Assembly: GCA_025765595.1 (NCBI GenBank)
Contig: JAIVFH010000094.1
Location: 62,001-126,000 of the forward strand
DNA from: Obelidium mucronatum
Taxonomy: Eukaryota > Chytridiomycota > Chytridiomycetes > Chytridiales > Chytriomycetaceae
Length of the DNA stretch: 64,000 bases
Reading direction: 5' to 3'
The translations under genes and the position numbers were made by a program. Of the stretch, positions 11,396 through 22,194 are shown piece by piece (position 1 is the stretch's first letter; each line of letters begins with the position of its first letter). The notes below the pieces were generated by a model. The model saw only the letters and a program-made list of their open reading frames with translations. It did no database searches and was not told the DNA's origin.

Positions 11396-11453
11396 TATTT
11401 TATTTACTATTGATTTTTTTAAATATTCTTTCGGACAAAAAACAACAAGAAAC
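11396..11453. promoter_or_regulatory. 58-bp divergent promoter, esterase / PRI2
   Basis: The whole space between two divergent start codons is 58 bp of AT-rich sequence with A and T runs. Both 5' leaders must lie in or overlap it. No TATA box is evident. Promoter function is inferred from position. Confidence 0.5.
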
Positions 11454-13338
11454 ATGTTTGTTGTTCCCTCAAAGCGCCCAAAGACAACCGCCGGCGCCGC
11501 ATCGTTCTCCACTCCATCGACGCCGTCGCTTGGAATCAGTGGCGCCTTTCCGTTCCGCCTCAACTTTTACCAGTCTTTGCCAACAGACGAACTGGCGCTG
11601 GCTGACTTTGAAACTTGCGCTCTCGACAGGCTCAAGGTCTCTCTTTTTTGCTTTTTTCGCTTATGTTTTGTGCTGTAATACTCAAAACAACAAAAAAAGG
11701 TGCTGAAAGCTATCGAGAATGCCGCCGTGCGGAACAAGAGCGCAGAGGATACAGCTGCAATCATCAAAGCCAGTTGCGAAAAGTAAGAAACTAATTATGT
11801 ATCTCCCGCTGTTGTTATTTTCTCTTGTTTTTTGAACGTGTTCAACCGCCCCCCTCTTGTGTAGATACCTGCCATTAGAGGCCAACATTGCCAAGGGCTC
11901 GATTGGAGAGGCTGCTTTGGAAGCACAACGCCGTAAAGACCATCAAAGCCATTTTATCCTACGTCTGGCGTTTTGTCGAACTGAGGATAACCGTGCCTGG
12001 TTTCTCAAACATGAAACTCTGTTGTTCAAATATCGGTAAAAAGAAATCAGAATTAATTCCACGTTTTCTTCTAGTTTATTATTGAATGTTTTTACTGAAT
12101 CTATTTTTTCTTCAACTACTCAAGCTATGAATCAGAATATATTACAGACCGACTCTCTTTTTTGAAGCTTCAAAGTCTGGACTCGATCGCGATTTCTAAA
12201 CAGGAGCGAGATTCTATTGCGAGTGACTTGAATGCCCTCTTTGGGAACACGGATCAAAAGTTTTATAAAGTCCCGTTTGAGCAAGTGTTGGCGCTGGTTA
12301 GCAGGAGGGCAGTTGTTCTAAAGAATGGATTTGCGTATGGTAAGTTTGTGTATTCGTTTATTCCAAAAAAAGGAGGCTTAAATTACACTCACACATAACA
12401 CAGTTCCTGAATCTGAACAAGCCACCCTCGTAACAAACGCCTTCAAAAACGCCCTCTCCTCAAGCCTCGAGAGTTTCTCCCGCGCACTCCCCCGCATGGA
12501 CGAAGACGACCGACTCATACCCATCCTCAACTCGATTGCACGACAATGCGCGATGCGGGACTACGGCCTCGCGACTGAAGGAAACGGAATCAACTTGACC
12601 GCGCAAGATGTGGACAACTTGGTTCCACAAGGCCATTTCCCGCTCTGCATGAGCAACCTGCATCTACACTTGAAGGCGGACGCGCATTTGAAGCATTCTG
12701 GAAGGCTTCAGTTTGGGTTGTTTTTGAAAGGGACGGGTCTGCCGTTGGAAGAGGCGCTTGTGTATTGGCGGAAAGCGTTCCATAAACTGACGGATGATAA
12801 ATTCCAGAAGGAGTATGCGTATAATATTCGGTTTAATTATGGACAGGAAGGGTCGCGGAAGGATTACGCGCCGTACAGTTGTAGCAAGATTATCACGTCG
12901 AATCATCCGGGTGCTGGGGATCATCATGGGTGTCCGTTCCGGCATGCGAATCCGGAGGTGTTGAGGAGCATGGTTGTGAAGGCGGGGTGTGGGGAGGCGA
13001 CGGCGGTGGATGTGTTGAGGATGGCGAAGGAGGGGCATTATCAGATTGCGTGTACAAAGTTGTTTGAGGTTACGAGGGCGCCTGCGATTGCGGCTGCCAA
13101 GGCGGCGGCGGCTAAGGCGGCTTCTGCGGCGGGTTCTGCTGCGGTGGCGAGTGGGGTTGCTGGGAGTCAGGTGGAGAGTCAAGCTCTGTTGGTTTCGAAT
13201 GATGGAAGTAATATTGTGGATATTATTGAGCATCCGAATCAGTGGTTTGATTTGAGTTATCGCGGGAGTGATTCTGGGAAGCATCGTGGGATGAGAAAGC
13301 AGAGTGAAGAAGGAGGTGCGATGGATGTGGATCGATGA
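11454..13338 (+). CDS. PRI2: DNA primase large subunit
   Basis: Regulatory Fe-S subunit of the polymerase alpha-primase complex that starts every Okazaki fragment. Five exons (11,454-11,636, 11,700-11,782, 11,865-12,035, 12,125-12,339, 12,404-13,338) give about 528 aa with every junction in frame. The four [4Fe-4S] cysteines are visible: PLCMSN (about 299), YSCSKI (about 377), HGCPF (about 394) and IACTKLFE (about 434). Their spacing of 78, 17 and 40 matches human PRIM2 (C287, C367, C384, C424) closely. The N-terminal helical domain covers exons 1-4. After the last Cys there is an Ala-rich linker and an Asn/His-containing tail (HPNQWFDLSY, then RMRKQSEE-like basic/acidic sequence), typical for fungal enzymes. 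Confidence 0.96.
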
Positions 13339-13414
13339 ACGAATCTTTGGGTCTTGAGTCTGTGTTTTTTCTTTCGTTTCAATAGTGTTGTTGGAATATG
13401 AAGATTTTGTATTT

Positions 13415-14716
13415 CTAAACTTCGGCTGCTTTCCCAACCCCCACAAGGCCTATAGCGCCTTGAGTCAATTCCGCACTGATTGCATTCAAATCAATCATAA
13501 ACTGCTGGATTTTATCCAACTGAACCATTGTGTCTGTCGTTGTCAGTAATTTGCTGTTGAGATGTGTTTTGACGATATTGAACAAATTGCTTGACGCCAT
13601 TTTGATTTGACCCAGTTCCAACGTTTTTGCAGTTGCGTTTTTCAGTGTTTGGTCCCATTCTAATTGGCATTTCGCGCTTCGCATTTGCGCTTCTTCGAGA
13701 CGTGTTTGGAGTTTAGCAATGTCGTTGTTGCAGTTGAGAATCAAGTTGTTTTTTTCCTAAATTTGATATGAAAATAAGTTCCCAATATAGAAAGGTGTAG
13801 TAGAAGGAGAAAAAAGCCAAACACCAAACCTCAGTGCTGTTGATTAGCATTGCTCGATCGCGTTCTGTTCGTTCCTGAGCTTCTCGAGCGCGATCGATTA
13901 ATTCTTGGTTCGTTGCAGCAAGGGTATCGAAACGGGAAATTATGTCCTTGACTTCGCCAAATTCTTCGGTTGTTTCGAGAACTGATTCAAGGTATTTTTG
14001 GTACGTCAAATCTGTTTTGGGGAAAAATTAACAATTAAGAGTACAGAGTTTAGGATTATATAGCTGTGCAACTCTTTTTTTCTCTCACAACTACTTACAA
14101 GTGTCGACAGCTGAACCGCTCTTATCCTTTTTCGTGCATTGTTGAACAACTTGTTTCTTCAAGTCTTGGATTTCGTATTCCTTCAAGTCTCGCGTTTTCC
14201 GTTCGTCGATTGCTTTTTTGATTGCTCTGTTTCGTTTCGCATCGTTTTCCTTTTTGTTAGGGTATATAGTAGATTAAATTTCGAGACCCCCAACAACAAC
14301 CACACACACCTTTAAAAACTTGTCAAACTTCAACAAAGACTCCTTCAACTGAGATTCCTTTCTCGATAACTCTTCACTGCGCTGTTTCAGGGCCTCCATC
14401 TTCATTGCAAATTCTTCCTTTTGTTGGTTGAGCCCGTTTTCGACTTCAAGCATTTCGCGTCGCTTTTCGAGGAGTCGCGTGGCGGGTGTGAGGTCATGGT
14501 CTTCTTGGTCAGGTACTTTACTATTTAAAAGAAGAAGAAGAAAGGAGAGCATAAGCAAAAAAAAGGAGATCAAAGAAGGAGATGATTCCCGGCCTCCAGT
14601 CCTCCCCACCCCCCTCCTCGTTTTGTTTGTTATTTTTCTTACATGAAAAGCTTATTTTCAACGTTTGCACGGAAGTAATCTTCTATTGAAGATGTACCAC
14701 CGCCTGTTGTGTGCAT
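13415..14716 (-). CDS. CFAP73/CCDC42-family axonemal coiled-coil protein
   Basis: Five exons on the minus strand (14,716-14,643, 14,520-14,310, 14,249-14,099, 14,011-13,830, 13,756-13,415), 319 aa, the usual family length. Diagnostic stretches: EDYFRANVENKLF near the start, LTPATRLLEKRREM, EFAMKMEALKQRSEELSRKE, ESLLKFDKFLKENDAKR, and YQKYLESVLE followed by a long coiled coil. CCDC42/CFAP73 (MIA2) proteins act in cilia and flagella, CFAP73 as part of the modifier of inner arms complex. The gene therefore implies a motile flagellated stage, which among fungi means a zoosporic lineage. The splice model joins every exon in frame. It converges on PRI2 with 76 bp between stop codons. Confidence 0.9.
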
Positions 14717-14961
14717 ATTTAAGTGATGAGGGTTTTGGAGAGATTTACAAAAAATGGCAGTTCAAAGTCAAAAGATTGATATTTGAATTATTATTTGATA
14801 CACGCCCCCATATTTGTTCTCGTAATCTGCTTGGTTCCAGAATTGCTTGAAATTTTTGTATTTTTTGGATCCCGTTCGGTTTTCAAGAATACAAGGGGGT
14901 AGTTTCAAGGATCAGAGAAGGAATTGGTTCAAAAAGATATTGAACCAAAAAAACAAAACAA

Positions 14962-16149
14962 ATGAAACTCTTGCTGTTTCTCATCTCTTGTTTGGTATCC
15001 GTGTCTGATTGTGCCCCATTCACTGTTTCTCTCCAAGTCGGAGCATCAGCAAACGCGATACTATCGGCGCAAGCAACTGGAGGAGTGGCCGACGTGTCTG
15101 TCTCTGCCGGGGCTTCAGCGAATGCAAATGGCATTTCAGTTTCTGCCGCTGCTTCTGCCAATGCTCATGTGGGAACAACAGGTGTTGTGCGTGTGGTGCC
15201 AAACTTGTTTGTTCAAATGGGTCCTGTCGTCCAGTCGACGAAAACGGTGGGCGCTCCTTCTGTTCCGCTTCCTACCGTTGATATTCCGGGGGATATTTTA
15301 AATATTCCAGGTCCTATGATGGTTGAAGGGGTGAAGTGAGTGTTTATCTTGAAATCTGACTGAACTAACTGCAAATTTCTTTGCAGTTTGTACTTTGTTT
15401 GGTACGGAAGCCACACGGCGAAAACAAAATCCACAATCAGGAACTTTGTAAACGGATTGGGCAACTCCAAGTGGTGGACAGTTACCAAGGCATACACAGA
15501 CTACAGCAACAAGCACCCAACAAACAGTATCCGTATCGCCAAAGAATACAATGATTACTATTCGCAGGGGAAATTCGTGACCCAATCAGAGTCCATTATT
15601 CAACGCGCAATTTCTAGAAATAAGTGGCCGATTGACCCGAAAGGGATATACTTTGTTTTGCTTGCTGCGGATGTGGATGAAGCATACAGCACGACGCAGG
15701 GATTTTGTAAAAACTATTGTGGGTACCATGCAACGTCTAACATCAAGTGGGGGCTGATTGGGAATGGGGAAAAGTGTCCTTGTGATCCTGTTGCTGGATG
15801 CAGTCGAGGGTGTATTCAGACCTTGTATCGCACGCAATCGACGAATCCAAAATATTCCATTAATGGAAACCAAGGAGCAGACTCGATGATTAATATTCTT
15901 GCGCATGAAATCACGGAAACAGTGACGGACTACTTTTTTGGAACTTGGATGGATGGAAATGGGTGGGAGAATGCAGACAAGTGTAACCAAATCTTTCTAA
16001 CGACAAAGAAGGGAAAGGGTGGGATTCCGTATAACGTTGATTTTGGAAAGTATGGAAAGTACTTGATTCAATCAAACTGGGATCCAATCAACCAGAAGTG
16101 TGCTTTGTCTTATACAGCGCCGAGATCAGTGAGAGAGAGTAATCAATAA
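14962..16149 (+). CDS. Secreted EXORDIUM / phosphate-induced-1 family protein
   Basis: Two exons (14,962-15,335 and 15,387-16,149), about 378 aa. Signal peptide MKLLLFLISCLVSVSDC, then an Ala/Ser/Val repeat-like region of about 80 residues, then the PHI-1/EXO domain: FVWYGS, IRNFVNGLGNSKWW, GIYFVLLAADVDE and the metalloprotease-like HEITETVTDYFFGTW with WENADKCNQ. EXO proteins are known from plants (growth signalling at the cell wall) and are expanded in some chytrids and oomycetes; the biochemical role is not established. The conserved block around HE..ET.TD resembles a zinc site but lacks a second His at the usual place. A paralogue-like gene lies at 25,488. Confidence 0.85.
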
Positions 16150-16490
16150 GTATGAAACATATGCATAGTTCAATCATTTCGTATCAATAAAGTAGTATCA
16201 TTGCATTACATTCGAGGTGGTCTGAGTTTCAATTGTCATGCTGTGATGATTTTTTCTTAACTTAAAACCTTCAGGTTAGCATCACTACACCAAACGTCTG
16301 AGCCATCGCAGCACATTGGAGACATATGGACGGGACGTGCTTCGCACAGAAGACTTGTTTGCGCTAGTTTGAATCGAAGCGATTGATTGGATACGATGAG
16401 GATGGGTGGATGATGGACAGAGATGCATCTTCCCAAAAAACAACTAAAACCAAACACGACACTAAAACCCGCTTTGCTTAGACTAAAAAC
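16150..16490. promoter_or_regulatory. Spacer and promoter region of the uS5 gene
   Basis: About 340 bp with no gene. The left end holds the 3' UTR of the EXORDIUM gene (AATAAAG near 16,187) and the right end the leader of the ribosomal gene (pyrimidine- and A-rich, CAAAAAACAACTAAAACC). No TATA box is seen. A long minus-strand frame crossing into uS5 is an antisense shadow. Confidence 0.45.
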
Positions 16491-17264
16491 ATGGCTGACA
16501 ACGCAGTGGCCGAAGGACGTGGACGTGGCGGACGTGGAAGACGCGGAGACCGTGGCAGAGGCCGTGGCCGTGGCAGAAAGGAAGAAGGCAAGGACGAATG
16601 GGTCCCAGTCACCAAGCTCGGCCGTCTCGTGAAGGACAACCGCATCAAGAGCATCGAAGAGATCTACCTCTTCTCCCTCCCTGTCAAGGAATTCCAGATC
16701 ATTGACCAGTTCCTCCCAGGCCTCAAGGACGAAGTCATGAACATCATGCCAGTCCAGAAGCAAACCACCGCTGGTCAACGTACCCGTTTCAAGGCCTGTG
16801 TTGTCGTCGGAGACTCCAACGGCCACGTCGGTCTCGGTGTTAAGTGCTCCAAGGAAGTTGCCACTGCCATCCGTGGTGCCATCATCCTTGCCAAGCTCAA
16901 CGTTATTCCTGTCCGTCGTGGATACTGGGGAACCGTTCTTGGAGAGCCACACACCGTCCCAGCCAAGGTTACCGGAAAGTGCGGTTCCGTCACTTCCCGT
17001 TTGGTCCCAGCCCCACGTGGTACTGGTATCGTTGCCGCCCCAAAGCCAAAGCGTCTCCTGCAGTTGGCTGGTATCAACGATTGCTACACCACCTCCCGTG
17101 GATCCACCAAGACCCTTGGTAACTTCATCAAGGCCACCTTCCAGGCCATCTCCCGTACCTACGGTTACCTCACCCCAGACTTGTGGGACGAGACCCACTT
17201 CTCCAAGACTCCATACCAGGAGCACTCTGACTTCCTTGCCAAGTCTGTCAAGAGAAACTACTAA
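16491..17264 (+). CDS. RPS2: 40S ribosomal protein uS5
   Basis: Intronless 257-aa protein. Starts with the typical Arg-Gly repeat tail ([21 protein letters not shown]), then [29 protein letters not shown], the S5 dsRBD-like core ([44 protein letters not shown] IPVRRGYWG), and the C-terminal S5 domain ([37 protein letters not shown]). Full length for the family. Codon use is strongly biased to C-ending codons, as expected for a highly expressed gene, and there are no frame breaks. Part of the mRNA entry channel of the small subunit. Confidence 0.98.
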   Translation: MADNAVAEGRGRGGRGRRGDRGRGRGRGRKEEGKDEWVPVTKLGRLVKDNRIKSIEEIYLFSLPVKEFQIIDQFLPGLKDEVMNIMPVQKQTTAGQRTRFKACVVVGDSNGHVGLGVKCSKEVATAIRGAIILAKLNVIPVRRGYWGTVLGEPHTVPAKVTGKCGSVTSRLVPAPRGTGIVAAPKPKRLLQLAGINDCYTTSRGSTKTLGNFIKATFQAISRTYGYLTPDLWDETHFSKTPYQEHSDFLAKSVKRNY

Positions 17265-17367
17265 ATTATTTCAGATAATTTGGTGTCTCTTTTTCCACTA
17301 TCTGGTGATGTGTAGATTGTGATTGAAATAAAACTCGTTTACTTTCTGCAACTCTTTCTCACATGTT

Positions 17368-18318
17368 TTACAGCTTTCTGTAGAACATTCCACCTATAAT
17401 AACAAACTGCTCATGACTTCCTAGTACAATTTCCTCCACAACCTTTTGAAAACAACTGCGAGACTGACCCGGGAAGCTGACTTCTGAATAAACGGTTTCT
17501 CCACCAACGGGAATTAGGCTGTTACTATCGAATACATTTTGGATGCCATCAGAAGTTCCATTCTTCGATAATGTTGCAATCATGTAACAAAATGAAGTCC
17601 AAGTCTGACCAGTATCACAATGACAAATCCACTTTGCTAGGTCCACTACTGACGTCTTTTGAACATCTACACCAAGCAAGCAGAACCAGTTTCGTTCCAA
17701 AACAACGCGAGGATGGGCCTCCAAAACTCCACCACCACCTGCATAGATACCATATCCTCCACCAAACTCAGAATACTTCCACAACTCGAACTCAATCTGA
17801 TCCGCCACGGATTTTCTGGAAAAATGCCAATTGACATCACGTTCGCAACAAACAATTGGGAATGCACGCGAAACATTTACAATAGATTCCCAGCCACTTG
17901 CTTCACCGATCCTAACCCAAAAATAGTAGAAGACAAAATCTCTGGCTCTCGCAAGAGTTTTGTTTCGTTCCATTTGCAATGCGATTTTCGATTTCATTTC
18001 TGTCAAGGGAATTCCTTGTTTGAGAAAGTGATGCACCCACAATGAAAGCGATGATGAAATGACTGGAACAACATCCAATTGAAATAACATCATGGCGATT
18101 ATGGCAGGGAATGCGTCAATGTGGGGCTGGAGGTCGCGAAAGACGGCAGGGAATCCCTTGTACGGGTGTTTGTATTTCAAAAAGTCACCAATGACGTAGG
18201 CCTTGTAAGCGGTTGGGACTACAAAGCGAAGCAGTCCATAAGAAACATGGTTTAACGCTTCTCTTCTCTTGCGGCGTTCTTGGCGAGTGGTGGGAATTTT
18301 ATCTGGGTGGTGTGGCAT
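17368..18318 (-). CDS. Hypothetical protein, 316 aa
   Basis: Single open frame with a good start (ATGCCACACCACCCGGAT, preceded by an A-rich leader). Not recognised. The N-terminus is basic (RQERRKRREALNHVSYG). Several mainly hydrophobic stretches follow (FPAIIAMMLFQLDVVPVISSSLSLWVHHFL is the longest) and a Gly-rich turn GGGYGIYAGGGG near the middle. A cluster of aromatic and Cys residues lies around CHCDTGQTWTSFCYM. The FVFYYFWVRIGEASGWESIV segment looks globular. It converges on RPS2 with about 100 bp between stops. Could be lineage-specific; no function proposed. Confidence 0.6.
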   Translation of the reverse strand: MPHHPDKIPTTRQERRKRREALNHVSYGLLRFVVPTAYKAYVIGDFLKYKHPYKGFPAVFRDLQPHIDAFPAIIAMMLFQLDVVPVISSSLSLWVHHFLKQGIPLTEMKSKIALQMERNKTLARARDFVFYYFWVRIGEASGWESIVNVSRAFPIVCCERDVNWHFSRKSVADQIEFELWKYSEFGGGYGIYAGGGGVLEAHPRVVLERNWFCLLGVDVQKTSVVDLAKWICHCDTGQTWTSFCYMIATLSKNGTSDGIQNVFDSNSLIPVGGETVYSEVSFPGQSRSCFQKVVEEIVLGSHEQFVIIGGMFYRKL

Positions 18319-18391
18319 CGTGTCTGGGGAACTGTTGTTTATTTATACACAAAAATACTTGAATCCAACTGTACTGCAATTATATTCTCTT

Positions 18392-19128
18392 TTACTTTGG
18401 ATCGAAAAAGAACTTATTCATCCAATACTGCTTTGAGGCTGCGTCCATTTCTCTGGTGTTACCAGTGAGAATTGCGTTACGCGTCGCTTCAATCTCAGTT
18501 TCCATTTCTTGAATCCATTGTTGACGTATAAGAGTTCCAGGAATGCGTAGGGCTTGTCTCCATTCGCGGCTTGACTTTGAAGTGGTGTGTTTAATGTTGG
18601 CAGCGCGAGGTGTAACAAGATTTTTGGAACGAGGCTGAGTAAAGGCAGCAAGACGATTAAGTTTGTGGGTCGGCATTTTCCGTTGTTTTTTTAGTTGCGC
18701 GAGTTTATGATTGCTGGTTTTGGCAAAAACTTTATTCAGGGGTTTGTTTTTAACATACTCAAAAAAGCCTTTCTTCTCCCACCACATCTGGCACATCATT
18801 GATTCCCCTTTCTGTAGAAGTGGCTGCGTGAATAAACAAATTCAGGATGATTTCCATCCAGGATTTCCTTTGCCTTCCCAAGCATGGCGTACTTGCTGGT
18901 CGAACTTCCAAGCTCTTGGCACAGCTTCTCTTGAACTTGAAATGGACACAAAGCACCAAGACGCGGACGACGGCTTGGTCCAACGTGTTTTCTTCCGTAT
19001 CCTGGAGTGCTTGCAGTCCAGTTGCCAAAACTGTTTGTTGTCACGGACAACCACAGAAAAGCAGATGTTGGAACCTCTTTTGTTGCTGGAAGAGCAGAGA
19101 AGCAACGGAAGCCAGAAAAGATCATCAT
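18392..19128 (-). CDS. Hypothetical gene in two overlapping frames
   Basis: Frame one (19,128-18,796, 110 codons) begins MMIFSGFRCFSALPATKE, which looks like a mitochondrial presequence, and ends HFYRKGNQ-stop. Frame two (18,799-18,392, 135 codons) starts at an ATG overlapping that stop (ATGATG against TGA) and is basic and helical (WWEKKGFFEYVKNK, REWRQALRIPG, WIQEMETEIEATRNAIL). Read through a one-base correction the join becomes HFYRKGESMMCQMWWEKKG, which is natural, so I favour a single ~245-aa gene with a sequencing or real frame break near 18,805. It may be a small mitochondrial protein, but I cannot name it. A genuine stop-restart arrangement is the alternative. Confidence 0.45.
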
Positions 19129-19300
19129 TCAACACACAGTAAGGCAATTTTTTTTTCCAAGAGATTTGTTGAAGGGACCATAACACTTTGATGTTGTACA
19201 ATTTGAGGGGTTGCATTTATCAAACAGCAACAAAAAAACCTAACAATTAAAACAAGTCTAACAATAAGAAATTTTCCCGTCAAAGAACATAAATGTTAAA

Positions 19301-19528
19301 TCAAACAACGTCCTCCAAAGCATCCCTCAACTCCCCTGCCGCTACTCTTTCGCCTGCATCTATACTGCCCACCACCAAGTCTCGCTCATATTCTTCACAG
19401 TCCGTGTAGTACTCTTCATACCTGCCCTCCAAAAGCCCAAAAAACGAAGAAATCTTCTGGCCCGCGTAATCCAACTTGCCAAACACGTTGCTACCAAGGG
19501 CAGATATTTTACCCATAATCCCAGTCAT
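19301..19528 (-). CDS. Small protein, possibly FAM177-like
   Basis: 75-codon frame: MTGIMGKISALGSNVFGKLD then YAGQKISSFFGLLEGRYEEYY and an acidic tail. The pattern of an aromatic/Gly helix followed by FFG......YEEYY resembles the end of the FAM177 domain (small proteins of unknown or Golgi-linked role), where LADLFGIT.PKYQ is typical. The match is weak and by eye. It lies between two uncharacterised minus-strand genes. Confidence 0.4.
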   Translation of the reverse strand: MTGIMGKISALGSNVFGKLDYAGQKISSFFGLLEGRYEEYYTDCEEYERDLVVGSIDAGERVAAGELRDALEDVV

Positions 19529-19586
19529 TGGTTGAGAATGGGGTTGCTGCTGCTGCTTTTTTCAATAGTATTTTGTTCAAGAGGGA

Positions 19587-20690
19587 TCATTTAGCGTCCA
19601 TCCAAATTGAAGCGAATAATAAAGTTGTCCAAACCTTCTTTTTGCCATCGATTCCAAAATCGAGCACGGTATCAATAACATCCACGTAATCTGCTGGTCG
19701 AATCAACGACGCGGTGCCGATGGGTTGTAAAGGGACTGGCGCGACGCGTTTTTTCATATGATAAATAGAAGGAGCGATCGATTTCAGCGATGGATTAATT
19801 TGGATGGACTCTTGTGAGATGGATTCAGATCCTGTGGCTGTCCATGTGGAGTTTGAGGATTCGGCGGCAGCGGGAATCAGTAACGAATTTGTGGTCATGG
19901 CTTTAGGAGGCGCGGGGATTTGTGTCACGATTTTTCGGGGGTTTGTTGCTGCCGCTGTTTGTGGTGGTGGCGGGGGTTGTTGTTTGGGAACTTTTGTTGA
20001 GGTTGGAGACACTGGCATGATTGATCCAGATCGGATTCCAGAGCCGCTAGATGGATTCATGTTGATGGAAGTTGAATTCGATCCATTCACTGTGGGTTTA
20101 AGACATTGCGCGTTTTGGGCTGCGATGGATGGCCTTTGAGCGCGTTTTGTGGCGGACAATGTAGAAACTGAGACATGCGGTTGTTTTGGTTTGACCTCTT
20201 CGGATATCTGACGAGCAGTGGAAGTAACCTGATCTGCTGTGGCTGTTGCAGTGACAGTCGATTGATCCGCTGGCAGTGGTGGGCCATTAGAACTCATTTT
20301 CTTTGGTGTTTGAAAGTTTGCCTGATGTCTTGCTGAAGATGCCAATGCTGGAGTACCGCTGTTTTTTGACCACGGCCATCTGCGATCACGTCCTTGAGAG
20401 TTTCTTGAGCCTCGTAGCTCTTCCTCACTCATTCCTGGAACAGGTGGGACAAGAACAACTTTGGCCCTTTCATCAGCTGAATTCGAATGCACTTGGATAG
20501 TAGCGCGTCTTTCGTGTCGCGGATTGGGAGAAGGATCATCGTGAACGTTGATGGTGGGGTGCTTTGGGTAGTTGTGAAGAGACAAAGATGTCAAGTACGG
20601 ACTCGGAATAACTGAAGCTGATCGTTGGTGCCTGGAGGATGAGTTCAACTCGGCTTTGCGTTCTAGCTCAGCTACAATAGAGTTGCTCAT
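19587..20690 (-). CDS. Low-complexity disordered protein
   Basis: About 367 aa from the first ATG (20,690); the open frame extends a little further upstream without a start. Composition is Ser/Thr/Pro/Gln/Asn-rich throughout (PQQPPPPPQTAAATNP and TATATADQVTSTAR are typical), with a short hydrophobic/charged end ADYVDVIDTVLDFGIDGKKK that may be the only folded part. No domain recognised. Possibly a cytoskeletal or signalling scaffold, but nothing in the sequence shows that. Confidence 0.5.
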   Translation of the reverse strand: MSNSIVAELERKAELNSSSRHQRSASVIPSPYLTSLSLHNYPKHPTINVHDDPSPNPRHERRATIQVHSNSADERAKVVLVPPVPGMSEEELRGSRNSQGRDRRWPWSKNSGTPALASSARHQANFQTPKKMSSNGPPLPADQSTVTATATADQVTSTARQISEEVKPKQPHVSVSTLSATKRAQRPSIAAQNAQCLKPTVNGSNSTSINMNPSSGSGIRSGSIMPVSPTSTKVPKQQPPPPPQTAAATNPRKIVTQIPAPPKAMTTNSLLIPAAAESSNSTWTATGSESISQESIQINPSLKSIAPSIYHMKKRVAPVPLQPIGTASLIRPADYVDVIDTVLDFGIDGKKKVWTTLLFASIWMDAK

Positions 20691-20760
20691 TATTGTTGGG
20701 AGGGATTTGTGTAGGCTGACAATTTCAAAAGAGTTGGCTTTATTGAAGGTACTCAAACAA

Positions 20761-22036
20761 TCACGCCTTGGCTTCCTTCAACTTCAAAAGAACCAATAGC
20801 CATACAGAAGCATTATAAAGCTATGAATGGAAAACTACGCGTCAGAATCGTACAACGGAAAAAAAGAATGAGAAACAAACACTGACCTCTTCCTTGAAAG
20901 CAAAAGTAAAGGCCGACGCCAAAACGCTTTGCAAAAGCTTGGCTTCAATACCTTTGTACAAACCCGAGACACCTTCGGCCTTGATAATCTTCTTGATTCC
21001 ATCAACAACGTTATGGTATCTTTCCTTTGCATCATCACTCTGCTTCAGCTGCATACGACTCTTCACAACAATGTACGGGTATGTAATACTCGTGGCACAA
21101 AGCTTACTCACAGCTCCCAACAAGAAAAAGTCAAACCCAGTCAAAGCACCACCACCCTTCGCAGTTCGACGCGTTTGCATAATGTCCTTGAGTCGCTCAA
21201 AAACAGTGTATTGAATAATGGGATTGATTACGAGAATCAAGGCCGGGATGATTCCCTTCCAGAACCCAGTGATTCCTTCCTCCTTGTAGATTTTTGAAAT
21301 GGTTTGGAGAGTTGAGAGGGATCGTTGGGGTTTTCCGTTGGCGGAGTCATCGAGGCTTGACTTTTTGACGGTCTGTCTGAGGTTGACGACCCAGATTGGG
21401 TTGGTGCTGAACAACAATAATCATAATCTCGTTAAACAGGGCTGTGATACATCAAAAAAAAAAAAAGAAAGAGAAGAAAAACTCACGTAATTGAAGTAGC
21501 TGCGCCAGCAATGGCTCCGGCAGCCATGCTTTCAAAGATGGAAATGGACCGTTCGGTTTCCTGAGCTGCTTCAAATGCCGCCTTCACGTACTCGTACCAG
21601 TAGTAATAGACTCCCTGTGTGACAGCAATTCCGAACATGGCTGATTCAATTCCGCTATTTTATATCATAATATCAGATATTGTGTATTGTTTTTTCAGTT
21701 GGCGGAGGACCATGAGACACACAAAAATGACAGGTACTAACGAATAGAGACCACCAAAGCCCTCTTCGCGAATAATCTTAAGAAACGCGTCCTTTTGAGC
21801 GGTAAAAGTTGAGACTGGCGATGGCTTGGTTGGGGTGGCAGCCCGCGAGGGCGATGTGGGAGCCTTGTTGACTTGAGCACGCGTTGAGACAGTCACGAGA
21901 GGATACGTCAGAGCCATAGACGCCATGCCTCCACCAGCGCCTGCGGAAAATTATATCTCGGTGTTAGTCTGGCGCTCATATTGGCTTTGGTCGGTCGGAA
22001 ACCTGCGAGGGCATGGACAACGGATTCTGAAGCCAT
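20761..22036 (-). CDS. Peroxisomal-type adenine nucleotide carrier (SLC25 family)
   Basis: Five exons on the minus strand (22,036-22,003, 21,940-21,742, 21,654-21,487, 21,406-20,887, 20,820-20,761), about 326 aa. Three-fold carrier repeat with the three signature motifs in the degenerate form typical of the ANT1/PMP34 branch: YPLVTVSTRAQV, NPIWVVNLRQT and YPYIVVKSRMQ. The second (NP.WVV) is characteristic of peroxisomal carriers. Such proteins exchange ATP and AMP across the peroxisomal membrane to support fatty-acid activation. It starts MASESVVHALAGAGGGMASM and ends KLKEAKA. The third-repeat spacing GLYKGIEAKLLQSVL is complete. No frame breaks. An ABCD-type fatty-acid transporter lies 14 kb away. 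Confidence 0.85.
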
Positions 22037-22194
22037 TTTTTGTTGTTTTATTGCACATGGCCAGTCGCCCAATAATATTTGATTTAAGATTGATTACGCC
22101 GAAACTCGCTATTATTCCAGTTATTGTTCTATTCTCTCACATACTTGAAGATGCAAAGAAAAGACATTGACTTTTACTTTTAAGTTGATTACAA

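Noticed and set aside
16257..17225. 322-codon minus-strand frame
   Set aside because: Antisense shadow of the strongly codon-biased RPS2 gene; composition is Gly/Asp/Thr-rich with no domain.
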